NCBI GenBank assembly: GCA_001464315.1
Contig: LNFK01000062.1
Coordinates: 1-64,000 of the forward strand
From: Sphingomonadales bacterium Ga0077559
GTDB lineage: Bacteria > Pseudomonadota > Alphaproteobacteria > Sphingomonadales > Sphingomonadaceae
Direction of reading: 5' to 3'
Length of the DNA stretch: 64,000 nt
This document shows positions 34,430 through 43,068 of the stretch, one piece after another (positions within the stretch are counted from its first letter, which is position 1; each line of letters begins with the position of its first letter). Below the pieces are notes generated by a model. That model worked only from the letters and a program-made list of their open reading frames with translations, was not told the DNA's origin and did no database searches. The position numbers and the translations under genes are program-made.

Positions 34430-35200
34430 ATGCGACTGATTTTATCGACGTTAGTAGCTGGCGCTATGCTGGTTTCTGCTGCGCCTGCCGCTGCCAAGAA
34501 GGAGGACAAGTCCTCGGCGAAAAAGGCACAGGATAAGGGTGCGACCGAAATTCCGTTATGCACGCGCAAGCTGGGCACCGTGGCGATCACCGAACCTGAA
34601 ACGCAGTGGTGGAGCGAACTTGGACTTTCGAACCCCGAAGCCGTAATCAAGTTCTTTGTACAAAAGTCAGGTTGTTTCAGCCTTGTTGATCGCGGTAGTG
34701 GTCTCGCGGCGCGCGCCGTTGAACGCGCACTCGGCGACTCCGAAGAATTGCAGCGCGGGTCGAATATCGGCAAACGACAGGTTAAGGCTGCAGATTATGT
34801 GATCGTTCCTGATATTATCAGCCGCAACAGTAATTCCGGTGGCAGCGGCATTGCTGGCGGTTTGGCAGGGGCGCTTGGTGGACGGTTCATCGGCGGCCTA
34901 GTCGGCGGGCTGAAGGTTTCGAAGAAGGAAGCGAGCGTTTCGCTATCGGTCGTCAATGTTCGTACCACTGAAATCGAGGCGCTTAGCGAAGGCTATTACC
35001 GCAAATCGGACGTTAGCTGGGGTGCGGGCGGCGGCGCTTGGTGGGGCGGCGGTCTTGCGGGTGCAGGTGGCGGAAGTTATCAGAATAGCGACATCGGCCA
35101 AGTTATCGTTTTGGCCTATCTCGACGCCTACAAGAAAATGGTTGGCGAACTCGGAGGCTTGCCGGAAAATGCTAGCGCGGCAGCGCCGCAAGCCGAATAA
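34430..35200 (+). CDS. CsgG/HfaB-like secreted protein
   Basis: 256 residues from the ATG at 34430 (AAGGA upstream). Signal peptide ILSTLVAGAMLVSAAPAAA, then a charged linker and a CsgG-like domain: LGTVAITEPETQWWSELGLSNPEAV, FFVQKSGCFSLVDRGSGL, AADYVIVPDIIS, a Gly-rich stretch (GGSGIAGGLAGALGGRFIGG) and ASVSLSVVNVRTTEIEALSEGYY. A second Gly/Trp-rich patch follows (GAGGGAWWGGGLAG). Related proteins form outer-membrane secretion pores or lipoproteins; this one lacks a lipobox Cys. No curli genes nearby. Confidence 0.8.
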   Translation: MRLILSTLVAGAMLVSAAPAAAKKEDKSSAKKAQDKGATEIPLCTRKLGTVAITEPETQWWSELGLSNPEAVIKFFVQKSGCFSLVDRGSGLAARAVERALGDSEELQRGSNIGKRQVKAADYVIVPDIISRNSNSGGSGIAGGLAGALGGRFIGGLVGGLKVSKKEASVSLSVVNVRTTEIEALSEGYYRKSDVSWGAGGGAWWGGGLAGAGGGSYQNSDIGQVIVLAYLDAYKKMVGELGGLPENASAAAPQAE

Positions 35201-35237
35201 TATCGCACGCGAGGGCGGCGCAATCGCCGTCTTCTCG

Positions 35238-36875
35238 TCAACGGGTTTTGACGTAACTTCCCGGCGCCGGTTCGAGCGCTTTCAATTTTCCCTCGCCAGG
35301 AATACGCGCGCCTTTCGCAGCGACTTGCTTGTCGCTGTGCCTGGTCAACCACGCGTTCCAATCCGGCCACCAGCTTCCCTTGGTCTCCGTTGCGCCGTCG
35401 ATAAAGGCCTCTAACGACGCGGGCTTCGCGTCATTCGTCCAATATTGGTATTTCTGCTGAACGGGCGGGTTGACGACCCCTGCGATATGTCCGCTTCCAG
35501 CAAGCACGAATTTCATCGGTCCGGTAAAATGATCCTGCATTTTCCAGACGCTTTCGGCAGGGGCGATATGATCCTCGCGTCCAGCCTGGATATAGGTCGG
35601 CGTTTTGACCTTGGTCAGGTCAATTGGCGTATCGAGTGCGGACATCGCGTTTGGAATTACCAGCTTATTATCGCGGTACAGGTCGCAGAGATATTCTCGG
35701 TGCCACTTGGCGGGCAGGTTAGTGACATCGCCGTTCCAGTGGAGCAGATCAAATGCGGGATATTCTTCGCCGAGCAGATAATTTTTGACCACCGTGGACC
35801 AGATCAAATCCTTGCCGCGCAGCAAGTTGAAACTCAGCGCCAAAAACCGACCGTCGAGATAGCCTTGCGGTGCGGCCATTGCCTCGACCATTTTGATTTG
35901 ATGTTCGTCGATGAAGTTAAGTAGTTCGCCGCCACGGGTGAAATCGACCTGTGCGGTAAAGAAGGTGGCGCTCCTGACTTTCGCGCCTTCACCTTTGGCG
36001 GCAAGAATTGCCAACGTCGCCGCAAGAGTAGTCCCGGCGACACAGTAGCCAATGGTATGGACATCATCGACCTTAAGGACAGAGCGAACGGCATCGATCG
36101 CGTCAATTTGTGAAGCGATATAATCGTCCCACACAACATCTTTCATCGAACTGTCAGCAGATTTCCATGACACGACGAACACGGTAATGCCTTGATCGAC
36201 ACAATATTTGATGAAGCTTTTTTCTGCAGTCAGGTCGAGAATATAGAAGCGATTTATCCACGGTGGGAATATGATCAGCGGCGTTTCCAGGACTTTTTCG
36301 GTGGAAGGCTCATATTGCAGCAGCTGATAAAGCGGCGTCTGATGAACGACTTTGCCAGGCGTAGCGGCAATATTCTCTCCGAGCTTGAATGCTTCGGGGT
36401 CAGTGTGGGTCAGCTGACCGCGCTGGATGTCATGCATCAAATGCTGCATTCCCGACATCAAGCTGGCACCGTTTGTCTCAATCGCCTTTTCAAGCGCCAC
36501 CGGATTGGTGAAGGGCGAATTGGCAGGGCTCATCGCCTCCACGACCGTCCGGACAGCAAAACCAATCTTCGCTTTCTCTGCTTCTGGAATATTATCGAGC
36601 TGTTCCGCCGCGCCGAGCATATAGTCGGACATCACCTGATAACCCTGCCGCACCAGATCGAACACAGGATGTTCCCATTGCGGGCCGGCAAAGCGGCGGT
36701 CTTTGGGATCGACTTTGCCGCGCCCGGCCTTGGCCAGCGGTGCGAGGACCTGTCCCCATGCATCTAGCGCCTGTTTGTAAGCCGCCATCGGATCGTTCGG
36801 CATCCCTGCGCCGTCGATCATTTGGGTGATTTGCTCGGGGTCCATAAAGGGCGGGAGTTGCGGAGAATCGGCCAT
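35238..36875 (-). CDS. phaC: Class I poly(3-hydroxyalkanoate) synthase
   Basis: 545 residues from MADSPQL. The lipase-box-like TIGYCVAGTTLA holds the catalytic Cys; the Asp is in QAGREDHIAPAESVW and the His in VLAGSGHIAGVVNPP. The N-terminal PhaC_N region (about 100-270) includes PLIIFPPWINRFYILDL. It polymerises (R)-3-hydroxyacyl-CoA. It is convergent with the CsgG-like gene and divergent from the helicase; a TGC-N3-GCA box lies 50 bp upstream of its start. Confidence 0.96.
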   Translation of the reverse strand: MADSPQLPPFMDPEQITQMIDGAGMPNDPMAAYKQALDAWGQVLAPLAKAGRGKVDPKDRRFAGPQWEHPVFDLVRQGYQVMSDYMLGAAEQLDNIPEAEKAKIGFAVRTVVEAMSPANSPFTNPVALEKAIETNGASLMSGMQHLMHDIQRGQLTHTDPEAFKLGENIAATPGKVVHQTPLYQLLQYEPSTEKVLETPLIIFPPWINRFYILDLTAEKSFIKYCVDQGITVFVVSWKSADSSMKDVVWDDYIASQIDAIDAVRSVLKVDDVHTIGYCVAGTTLAATLAILAAKGEGAKVRSATFFTAQVDFTRGGELLNFIDEHQIKMVEAMAAPQGYLDGRFLALSFNLLRGKDLIWSTVVKNYLLGEEYPAFDLLHWNGDVTNLPAKWHREYLCDLYRDNKLVIPNAMSALDTPIDLTKVKTPTYIQAGREDHIAPAESVWKMQDHFTGPMKFVLAGSGHIAGVVNPPVQQKYQYWTNDAKPASLEAFIDGATETKGSWWPDWNAWLTRHSDKQVAAKGARIPGEGKLKALEPAPGSYVKTR

Positions 36876-36924
36876 GTACACCACTTAACCCAAGCCAAGC
36901 TTTTGTCGAAGCATCGTTTGATTG

Positions 36925-36933
36925 TGCAGCGCA
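36925..36933. promoter_or_regulatory. PhaR-like box between phaC and the helicase gene
   Basis: TGCAGCGCA within ATTGTGCAGCGCAGCA, a TGC-N3-GCA dyad identical in core to the box at 31710-31718. It lies 50 bp upstream of phaC in the divergent region, so PHA-linked repression of phaC is likely. Confidence 0.5.
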
Positions 36934-36974
36934 GCATTTACTTATGCTAAAAAGTGGCGCAATGGGCGCGATAT

Positions 36975-38795
36975 ATGACATTTGAAAACATCCATCCGCT
37001 TCTCGACGAAGCGCTTACCGCGCGTGGTTATACCACGTTAACACCCGTTCAAACCGCCGTGATAGCCGCTGAGGCCGAAGGCCGCGACCTTGTCGTATCG
37101 GCGCAGACCGGGTCGGGCAAGACCGTCGCTTTTGGCCTCGCAATGGCTCAGCAGATTCTCGACGGCGGCATGGTCAGCCTTGCCCGCGAACCCGCCGCAT
37201 TGATTATCGCACCGACTCGCGAACTCGCATTGCAGGTCAGCCGCGAGCTTATGTGGTTGTTCGGCAAAGCAGGCGTGCGGATTGCGACCTGCGTCGGCGG
37301 GATGGACGCTTCCAAGGAACGCCGTAACCTGAGCCAGGGGGCGCAAATCGTTGTTGGAACGCCAGGACGGCTGCGCGACCATCTTGAGCGTGGTGCTCTC
37401 GATCTGTCGGCCCTGAAGGTCGCGGTGCTCGACGAGGCTGACGAAATGCTCGACATGGGCTTTCGTGACGAGCTTGAGGAAATCCTGAACTCGACGCCTG
37501 AAGGCCGCCGGACATTGCTATTCTCGGCGACAATGCCGAAGCCAATTGTGTCGCTGGCAAAGCGTTATCAGCGCGACGCGCTTCGCATTTCGACGGTCGG
37601 TGAAGATCGCGGACATGGTGACATCAGCTATCAGGTTGTAACGGTCGCTCCACCTGACATCGAAAATGCCGTAGTGAACCTGCTTCGTTTGCACGAGGCA
37701 GAAACGGCAATCCTATTCTGCGCGACACGCGAAAATGTGCGCCGCCTTCACGCCAGTCTGACTGAACGCGGCTTCAACGTCGTAGCACTGTCGGGCGAGC
37801 ATTCGCAGTCCGAGCGTAACCAGGCCCTGCAGGCTTTGCGTGACCAGCGTGCGCGCGTCTGCGTTGCAACCGACGTTGCTGCTCGCGGTATCGACCTTCC
37901 CAACTTGTCACTGGTTGTTCACGTCGAGCTGCCGCGCGACGCCGAAGGGCTTCAGCACCGTTCGGGCCGCACCGGCCGGGCAGGGCGCAAGGGTACCGCC
38001 GTGCTCATCGTTCCCTATCAACGCCGCAAACGAGTCGAATCGATGCTGCGTGGCGCCAAGATCGAAGCCGAGTGGATCAAGGTGCCAACCGGCGCCGATA
38101 TCCGTGCCAAAGATCATGAGCGCTTGCTTGAAACACTGCTGACGCCGGTCGAGGTCGAGGAAGAAGATCGCGCGCTTGGCGCGAAGCTGCTTGAGACAAT
38201 GTCGGCCGAGGACATTGCTGCTGCTCTGGTCCGGGTTCATCGCGCCAAAATGCCGCAAGCCGAAGATATGCTCGATGACGGAAGCCGCGAACGACCACAG
38301 GAAAATCATCGTGCAGGGTTCGACGATTCGGTTTGGTTCACGCTCAATATCGGCCGCCGCAACAATGCCGATCCGAAGTGGATTTTGCCGTTGCTGTGCC
38401 GTCGTGGCGGGGTGACGAAAAACGATATTGGCGCAATCCGTATTGCCGCTAATGAAACACATGTTGGCATCGCTGCTGCTGCGGTGGCCAAATTCGCTAA
38501 GGCGATAGCGCAGCCCGGGCGTGACGAAGACCATGACGTCGAAATCGTGCAAGCCAGTGGTCCTCCGCGTGAAGCTGCACGCGATAATAAGCGCATGGGC
38601 AGGGATGGCGGACGACCGCAACGCCCGCAGCTTGGGGTAAGTTCGGGCGGTCCACGCAGTGATGGTCCTCGTGGCGGTGGTCCGCGCGGTGCAGGTGGTC
38701 CCCCCAGAGACGGCGCACGGCCGTTTCGCAACGATGGCCCGCCTCCGTCGAAGCACGGCGTCAAGCACAAGGCAAAGGGCAACCGGCCGCGGTAG
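36975..38795 (+). CDS. DEAD-box RNA helicase (CsdA/DbpA-like C-terminus)
   Basis: About 606 residues from MTFENIHP; an in-frame ATG also lies at 36954. Motifs in order: TPVQTAVIAAE (Q), SAQTGSGKT (I), PTRELALQ, GTPGRL, VLDEADEM (II), LFSATMP (III), TDVAARGIDLPNL and HRSGRTGRAGRKG (VI). A DbpA-type RNA-binding domain lies near 450-520 (WFTLNIGRRNNADPKWILPLL). The tail is rich in Gly, Arg and Pro (SDGPRGGGPRGAGGPPRDGA), typical of RNA-binding extensions. It probably remodels rRNA or mRNA, possibly at low temperature. Confidence 0.94.
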   Translation: MTFENIHPLLDEALTARGYTTLTPVQTAVIAAEAEGRDLVVSAQTGSGKTVAFGLAMAQQILDGGMVSLAREPAALIIAPTRELALQVSRELMWLFGKAGVRIATCVGGMDASKERRNLSQGAQIVVGTPGRLRDHLERGALDLSALKVAVLDEADEMLDMGFRDELEEILNSTPEGRRTLLFSATMPKPIVSLAKRYQRDALRISTVGEDRGHGDISYQVVTVAPPDIENAVVNLLRLHEAETAILFCATRENVRRLHASLTERGFNVVALSGEHSQSERNQALQALRDQRARVCVATDVAARGIDLPNLSLVVHVELPRDAEGLQHRSGRTGRAGRKGTAVLIVPYQRRKRVESMLRGAKIEAEWIKVPTGADIRAKDHERLLETLLTPVEVEEEDRALGAKLLETMSAEDIAAALVRVHRAKMPQAEDMLDDGSRERPQENHRAGFDDSVWFTLNIGRRNNADPKWILPLLCRRGGVTKNDIGAIRIAANETHVGIAAAAVAKFAKAIAQPGRDEDHDVEIVQASGPPREAARDNKRMGRDGGRPQRPQLGVSSGGPRSDGPRGGGPRGAGGPPRDGARPFRNDGPPPSKHGVKHKAKGNRPR

Positions 38796-38870
38796 TTAGT
38801 TTTTCTGGAAATGGGCGGAAACTTCGCCCATGAAGGCCGCTCTTGAAACCCAAACCGGAAACGGGAGCAA

Positions 38871-40082
38871 ATGTCAGAAGAATTTTACCGCATCAAGCGC
38901 CTGCCGCCTTATGTCATCGCCGAAGTCAATGCGATGCGCGCGGCGGCCCGTGCAAGCGGTGAGGACATTATCGACCTTGGCATGGGCAATCCTGACCTGC
39001 CGCCGCCCCCACACGTGATCGAAAAGCTGTGTGAAGTTGCGCGCAAACCAGATGCGCACGGCTATTCCGCATCAAAAGGTATTCCAGGACTGCGTAAGGC
39101 GCAGGCCAACTATTACGGCCGCCGCTTTGGCGTCGAGGTCGACCCTGAAACTGAGGTCGTCGTGACAATGGGCTCTAAAGAGGGGCTCGCCAGCCTCGCC
39201 ACGGCGATTACCGCGCCAGGCGACGTTGTACTTGCGCCGAACCCTAGCTACCCGATCCACACTTTTGGCTTCATCATCGCTGGCGCAACGATCAGGTCGG
39301 TGCCGACAACGCCCGATGAGAATTACTTCCGGTCGCTTGAACGCGCGATGGCCTTCACCGTCCCGCGTCCTTCGATATTGGTGGTGAACTACCCGTCCAA
39401 TCCGACCGCCGAGACGGTTGACCTCGCATTTTATGAACGGTTGGTGGCTTGGGCTAAGGAGAACAAGGTCTGGATATTGTCCGATCTCGCTTATTCCGAG
39501 CTGTATTTCGACGGGAATCCTACACCCTCAATCTTGCAAGTAAAAGGTGGCAAAGACGTTGCGGTAGAGTTTACCTCGCTGTCCAAAACTTACTCGATGG
39601 CCGGATGGCGGGTCGGTTTTGCGGTTGGCAACAAGGACCTAATTGCAGCGATGACGCGGGTCAAAAGTTATCTCGATTATGGCGCGTTCACGCCTATTCA
39701 GGCCGCCGCTTGTGCTGCGCTCAACGGGCCTCAGGAAATTGTCGAACAGAACCGTCAGTTGTATCACAAGCGCCGCGACATATTGGTCGAGGCTTTTGGC
39801 CGCGCCGGGTGGGACATTCCGCCGCCGAAAGCTTCGATGTTTGCGTGGGCGCCTTTGCCGCCAGCACTAGCACATTTGGGAAGCCTCGAATTTTCTAAAC
39901 AGATGCTCACTCACGCCAAGGTCGCGGTCGCTCCGGGCGTTGGTTATGGCGAGGATGGCGAAGGCTATGTTCGCATCGCCATGGTTGAAAACGAACACCG
40001 CCTCCGGCAGGCGGCGCGCAACGTTAAACGCTATCTGCAATCAATGGGCGTTAACACACCAAGCCAATCGAAAGCGATCTGA
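38871..40082 (+). CDS. Class I/II aminotransferase, AlaC-like
   Basis: 403 residues, PLP fold type I: GMGNPDLPPPPHV, GYSASKGIPGLR, the PNPSYPIHTFG substrate loop, NYPSNPTAETV, LSDLAYSELYFD and the Schiff-base Lys in SLSKTYSMAGWRVGF. It matches glutamate-pyruvate/alanine aminotransferases of the AlaC type, commonly annotated as LL-diaminopimelate aminotransferase-like. The next gene starts 1 nt after its stop. Confidence 0.88.
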   Translation: MSEEFYRIKRLPPYVIAEVNAMRAAARASGEDIIDLGMGNPDLPPPPHVIEKLCEVARKPDAHGYSASKGIPGLRKAQANYYGRRFGVEVDPETEVVVTMGSKEGLASLATAITAPGDVVLAPNPSYPIHTFGFIIAGATIRSVPTTPDENYFRSLERAMAFTVPRPSILVVNYPSNPTAETVDLAFYERLVAWAKENKVWILSDLAYSELYFDGNPTPSILQVKGGKDVAVEFTSLSKTYSMAGWRVGFAVGNKDLIAAMTRVKSYLDYGAFTPIQAAACAALNGPQEIVEQNRQLYHKRRDILVEAFGRAGWDIPPPKASMFAWAPLPPALAHLGSLEFSKQMLTHAKVAVAPGVGYGEDGEGYVRIAMVENEHRLRQAARNVKRYLQSMGVNTPSQSKAI

Positions 40083-40083
40083 C

Positions 40084-40545
40084 ATGTCGCGCAGCGACTT
40101 CGCTTTCACTCACCGCTTTCGCGTGCGCTGGTCCGAGACCGATGCGCAGGGCGTCGTCTTCAATGCGCGTTATCTCGACTATGCCGACGTCGCGATCACC
40201 GAATATTGGCGCGCTGTGAAGTTTCGCGAGCAGGCGAAAGGGTCACCGCTTGAATTTCATGTCAAAAAGGCGACGGTAACGTGGTTTGCGCCGATCATGC
40301 CGGATGAACTCATTGAAGTGATGGCGCGGACGATTTCGACAGGCCGGACCAGCATGACACAGTTGGTCGAAATCCATGGCATAACCGAAGACGGGTCGGA
40401 CGACCTGCGGGCGACGGTCGATCTGGTCAGCGTACATGTCGACCTTGAAGCGCACCGGCCCATTCCTTTGCCGCATTGGGTCGCCGGTACCTTTGCTAAA
40501 TTTGATAAAAAAGCGGCGGGGCTGCTCACGAATGTCGAGGTCTGA
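40084..40545 (+). CDS. Acyl-CoA thioesterase, 4HBT hot-dog family (YbgC/FadM-like)
   Basis: 153 residues. RVRWSETDAQGVVFNARYLDYADVAITEYWR is the 4-hydroxybenzoyl-CoA thioesterase signature with its catalytic Asp; the hot-dog strands follow (VKKATVTWFAPIMPDELIEVM). It hydrolyses acyl-CoA thioesters in the cytoplasm; the acyl group is not known. The upstream frame continues into the aminotransferase gene, but the family begins at MSRSDFAF. The TGA is followed two bases later by the GTG of the methyltransferase. Confidence 0.9.
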   Translation: MSRSDFAFTHRFRVRWSETDAQGVVFNARYLDYADVAITEYWRAVKFREQAKGSPLEFHVKKATVTWFAPIMPDELIEVMARTISTGRTSMTQLVEIHGITEDGSDDLRATVDLVSVHVDLEAHRPIPLPHWVAGTFAKFDKKAAGLLTNVEV

Positions 40546-40547
40546 GC

Positions 40548-41273
40548 GTGCGCTTCAAACTAACTTTTGCCGCCGTCGTCGCATTGATTGCAGTAGCTGC
40601 TTGCAAACCGGCTGAAACCGATGGTGAACGCCCGGAAACCGCCAGCGAATTTCCGCGTCCTGACCGGTTGGTCTCTGCGGCCGGCGACACACAATTTTCA
40701 AACGAGGCCGCCCGCGATGAAGCTGGCGAGGCCGAATTTGTCATGGACTGGGCGGGCATCAAGCTCGGGACGACCGTCGCGGACATTGGCGCAGGCGAGG
40801 GCTATTACACCATTCGTCTGGGCGAGCGCGTTGGACCAAAGGGTAGGGTGCTGGCACAGGATATCAACCGCGGCGCGCTTGACCGGCTTGGCGAACGCGT
40901 CACGCGGGAACAGCTCGATAATGTCGCGATCAAGGAAGGTGCGATCGACGACCCGCGTCTGCCTGAAAACAGCTTCGACCGCATTTTCATGGTTCACATG
41001 TATCATGAAGTCGACGAGCCTTATGCTTTCCTTTGGCGGATGCGGCCGGCTCTGGCCAAAGGCGGTGAAGTCATCGTCGTAGATCGCGATCGGCCCACCG
41101 ACCTGCACGGAATTCCCCCCAAATTGCTTTTCTGCGAATTTGCCGCGGTCGGATATCGGCTGACCGGCTTTAGCGAGGAACTCAAGCTCGGCGGATATAT
41201 CGCGCGCTTTGTGTTGGCGGGGGCACGGCCAAAACCTGAAGAAATCAAACCCTGCGGGGCAAAACCCTTGTAG
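40548..41273 (+). CDS. Lipoprotein-type SAM-dependent methyltransferase
   Basis: 241 residues from a GTG. A lipoprotein signal (FAAVVALIAVAAC, lipobox with Cys near residue 19) precedes a class I methyltransferase domain: TVADIGAGEGYYTIRLGERVG (SAM loop), LAQDINRGALDRL, and RIFMVHMYHEVDEP. Methyltransferases of this shape with export signals are seen in sphingomonads; since SAM is cytoplasmic, the export signal is odd and either topology or activity is unclear. It closes the three-gene operon with aminotransferase and thioesterase. Confidence 0.82.
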   Translation: MRFKLTFAAVVALIAVAACKPAETDGERPETASEFPRPDRLVSAAGDTQFSNEAARDEAGEAEFVMDWAGIKLGTTVADIGAGEGYYTIRLGERVGPKGRVLAQDINRGALDRLGERVTREQLDNVAIKEGAIDDPRLPENSFDRIFMVHMYHEVDEPYAFLWRMRPALAKGGEVIVVDRDRPTDLHGIPPKLLFCEFAAVGYRLTGFSEELKLGGYIARFVLAGARPKPEEIKPCGAKPL

Positions 41274-41560
41274 TAGCAAAAAATGACCCCCAACCCCTAA
41301 AGGGGTGGAGGGCCAAAAACGGATTGCCGTTTGGGATTTCGGGGGGATGGCAATCCGCAATAACTCCGGAGACAATTTCTTAGATCAAGTATGAGCTTTG
41401 GTTGGCTCGACCTTCAAACGACTCGATAGCGCCTTGATAAGGGAGTCATTTTACAATCTTGCGTCAACTTGTAATCTCGCAACATGTTGCGGAATAAATT
41501 GAGATGTGAAAGAGCATTTGCACTGTGCTTTTTGTTTAAACCGATGTTGCCATCGAAAGT
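41274..41560. other. Intergenic region between methyltransferase and apt
   Basis: 287 bp, AT-rich in its right half. ACCCCTAAAGGGGT (41292-41306 region) is a short hairpin after the methyltransferase operon. CGCAACATGTTGCG (41478-41491) is a perfect 14-bp palindrome of unknown use. No coding frame stands out. Confidence 0.5.
41315..41357 (-). terminator. Terminator hairpin downstream of apt
   Basis: CGGATTGCC (41320-41328) pairs with GGCAATCCG (41349-41357) around a 20-nt loop; leftward the stem is followed by TTTTT (41315-41319). It fits termination of the apt transcript. Confidence 0.65.
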
Positions 41561-42097
41561 TTAATGGCCAGCAAATCCGATTAGGCTGCCTACCTCAATG
41601 CCGCGTGCCGTCAGCTTTGCGGCACCGCCCAATTCGGGAAGGTCAATAATGAACAGCGCCTGGCGCACAATCCCACCGCCTTGCGTAATTAAATCAACCC
41701 CTGCCATCGCGGTGCCGCCAGTTGCAATCAGGTCGTCGACCAGCAGCACTTTTTGGCCGGGTTGGACGTGGCCTACATGCATCTCGATCCTGTCGGTTCC
41801 ATATTCGAGCTCGTAATCGGTACCGATTTTTTCGCCGGGCAGTTTTCCCGGTTTGCGCAACATCAGCTTGCCAAGGCCGAGCGCATAGGAAAGCCCAGCC
41901 GCCACAATAAACCCGCGCGCCTCGATTCCAGCGATCAATTCGGTATCGGGCGCAACCATCGCAGCCAACCTGTCAATGGTAGCCCGGAAGCCGTGTCCAT
42001 CCAACAAAAGCGTCGACACGTCCCGAAACATAATCCCAGCTTTTGGATAGTCAGGGATATTTCGGACGAGGGCGGCAAGGTCTGCATTATCAGTCAT
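41561..42097 (-). CDS. apt: Adenine phosphoribosyltransferase
   Basis: 178 residues from MTDNADL (the frame extends upstream, but the family starts here). IPDYPKAGIMFRDVSTLL at the N-terminus, GIEARGFIVAAGLSYALG, and the PRPP-binding KVLLVDDLIATGGTAMAG are diagnostic. It salvages adenine to AMP with PRPP. It is divergent from the DUF2975 operon; the 130-bp gap is AT-rich. Confidence 0.94.
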   Translation of the reverse strand: MTDNADLAALVRNIPDYPKAGIMFRDVSTLLLDGHGFRATIDRLAAMVAPDTELIAGIEARGFIVAAGLSYALGLGKLMLRKPGKLPGEKIGTDYELEYGTDRIEMHVGHVQPGQKVLLVDDLIATGGTAMAGVDLITQGGGIVRQALFIIDLPELGGAAKLTARGIEVGSLIGFAGH

Positions 42098-42119
42098 CCG
42101 CGATGATTGCCCCGAATGC

Positions 42120-42227
42120 CGACGAAATTCAAAGGAAATGACATAATTATCGAATAACAATAAACATCTTGACGATATTCGAATCATCTCTTATTGATAA
42201 ACAATAATATCAACATTGGAGATCGAT
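42120..42227 (+). promoter_or_regulatory. AT-rich operator/promoter region of the DUF2975-XRE operon
   Basis: TATTGATAAACAATA (42192-42206) is a palindrome (TATTG-N5-CAATA); a related TTATCGAATAACAATAA lies at about 42147-42163. Such repeats fit autoregulation by the XRE protein of the operon. GGAG at 42218-42221 is 6 nt before the ATG at 42228. Confidence 0.45.
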
Positions 42228-42758
42228 ATGACTGAAATTGCCGATAACCGCATATTGCGGGTTACAAAATTGCTGGTGTTCCTGATTATGGGCTTTGTCG
42301 CCATGGGCGGCGTTGTGCTGGCACTCGTAAGCGTGGGGCTGCCCTTGTTCTGGAATGAAGCGCTGGCTGAAATCGCCAAGGAAAAGCCGGGCATTGACAC
42401 GAGCGACCTGCTCCCGGGCTTGCTGTCGATATTCGCACTCGGCATTCTCGTGCTGGGTTTGATCTGGACGATGATGCGTAAATTGCTCGCCATTATCAAC
42501 AGTGTGGAGGATCGAAATCCTTTCATCATCGCCAATGCCATGCGGTTGCGGGCGATCGGCTGGCTGATGGTGGGATTGCAAATCGTCGGTTTGCCACTGG
42601 CCGTTGCTGCAGGAAATGTCGCGGACTTATTCGGTGAAAACGACGTCGACATGGATTTCTCGCTCAACGGAGTCCTTGCCATCCTGCTGGTATTCATTCT
42701 CGCAGGAATCTTCGAGCGCGGCGCTGAAATGCGCGAAGAACTGGAAGGAACGGTCTGA
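42228..42758 (+). CDS. DUF2975 membrane protein
   Basis: 176 residues, four hydrophobic segments: LLVFLIMGFVAMGGVVLALVS, LLSIFALGILVLGLIWTMM, IGWLMVGLQIVGLPLAVAAG and GVLAILLVFILAGIFERG. RNPFIIANAMRLRAIGW between segments 2 and 3 is typical of DUF2975. DUF2975 genes are almost always followed by a small YozG-type XRE regulator, as here (TGATG junction). Function is not known; a membrane-stress or regulator-sequestering role is speculation. Confidence 0.88.
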   Translation: MTEIADNRILRVTKLLVFLIMGFVAMGGVVLALVSVGLPLFWNEALAEIAKEKPGIDTSDLLPGLLSIFALGILVLGLIWTMMRKLLAIINSVEDRNPFIIANAMRLRAIGWLMVGLQIVGLPLAVAAGNVADLFGENDVDMDFSLNGVLAILLVFILAGIFERGAEMREELEGTV

Positions 42759-42970
42759 TGCCAGTCACCGTCAAACTCGACGATCTGCTCTACGCCAAGC
42801 GCATGACACTGACCGAACTCGCCGAACGTGTAGACATCACGCTTGCCAACCTGTCGATCCTGAAAACTGGCAAGGCCAAGGCCATCCGCTTTTCTACGCT
42901 GGAGGCAATTTGCAAAGTCCTCGAATGCCAGCCCGGCGACCTGCTGGGTTTTGAAAAAGGAGAAGGATGA
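42758..42970 (+). CDS. XRE-family HTH regulator (YozG-like)
   Basis: 70 residues, an almost bare HTH: LDDLLYAKRMTLTELAERVDITLANLSILKTGKAKAI, then STLEAICKVLECQPGDLLGF. This is the HTH_26 type paired with DUF2975 genes. Start and stop are coupled to both neighbours (TGATG upstream, ATGA downstream). It probably represses its own operon. Confidence 0.9.
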   Translation: MPVTVKLDDLLYAKRMTLTELAERVDITLANLSILKTGKAKAIRFSTLEAICKVLECQPGDLLGFEKGEG

Positions 42971-43068
42971 TGCAACTAGCATTCAAGATTTCCATTCCGC
43001 CTAGATTATTGATGCTGATAACGCTGGTGGCAACAACCGGACTGGTTTTGACTAAAATTCCATTTTGA
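42967..43068 (+). CDS. 33-residue hydrophobic peptide, translationally coupled
   Basis: ATGATGCAACTAGCATTC begins at 42967 and runs to TGA at 43066-43068. The ATG overlaps the XRE stop (ATGA), and AAAAGGAGAAGG precedes it. The peptide has two basic residues near the N-terminus and a hydrophobic core (LLMLITLVATTGLVL), a single-pass shape. A terminator follows at 43080. Position suggests a third operon member; no known family is recognised. Confidence 0.55.
   Translation: MMQLAFKISIPPRLLMLITLVATTGLVLTKIPF

Noticed and set aside
37908-38768. 286-codon open frame on the minus strand
   Set aside because: Antisense shadow of the DEAD-box helicase gene with low-complexity Arg/Gly translation.
42191-42982. 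263-codon open frame on the minus strand
   Set aside because: Antisense to the DUF2975-XRE operon, Ser/Ile-rich and without family features.
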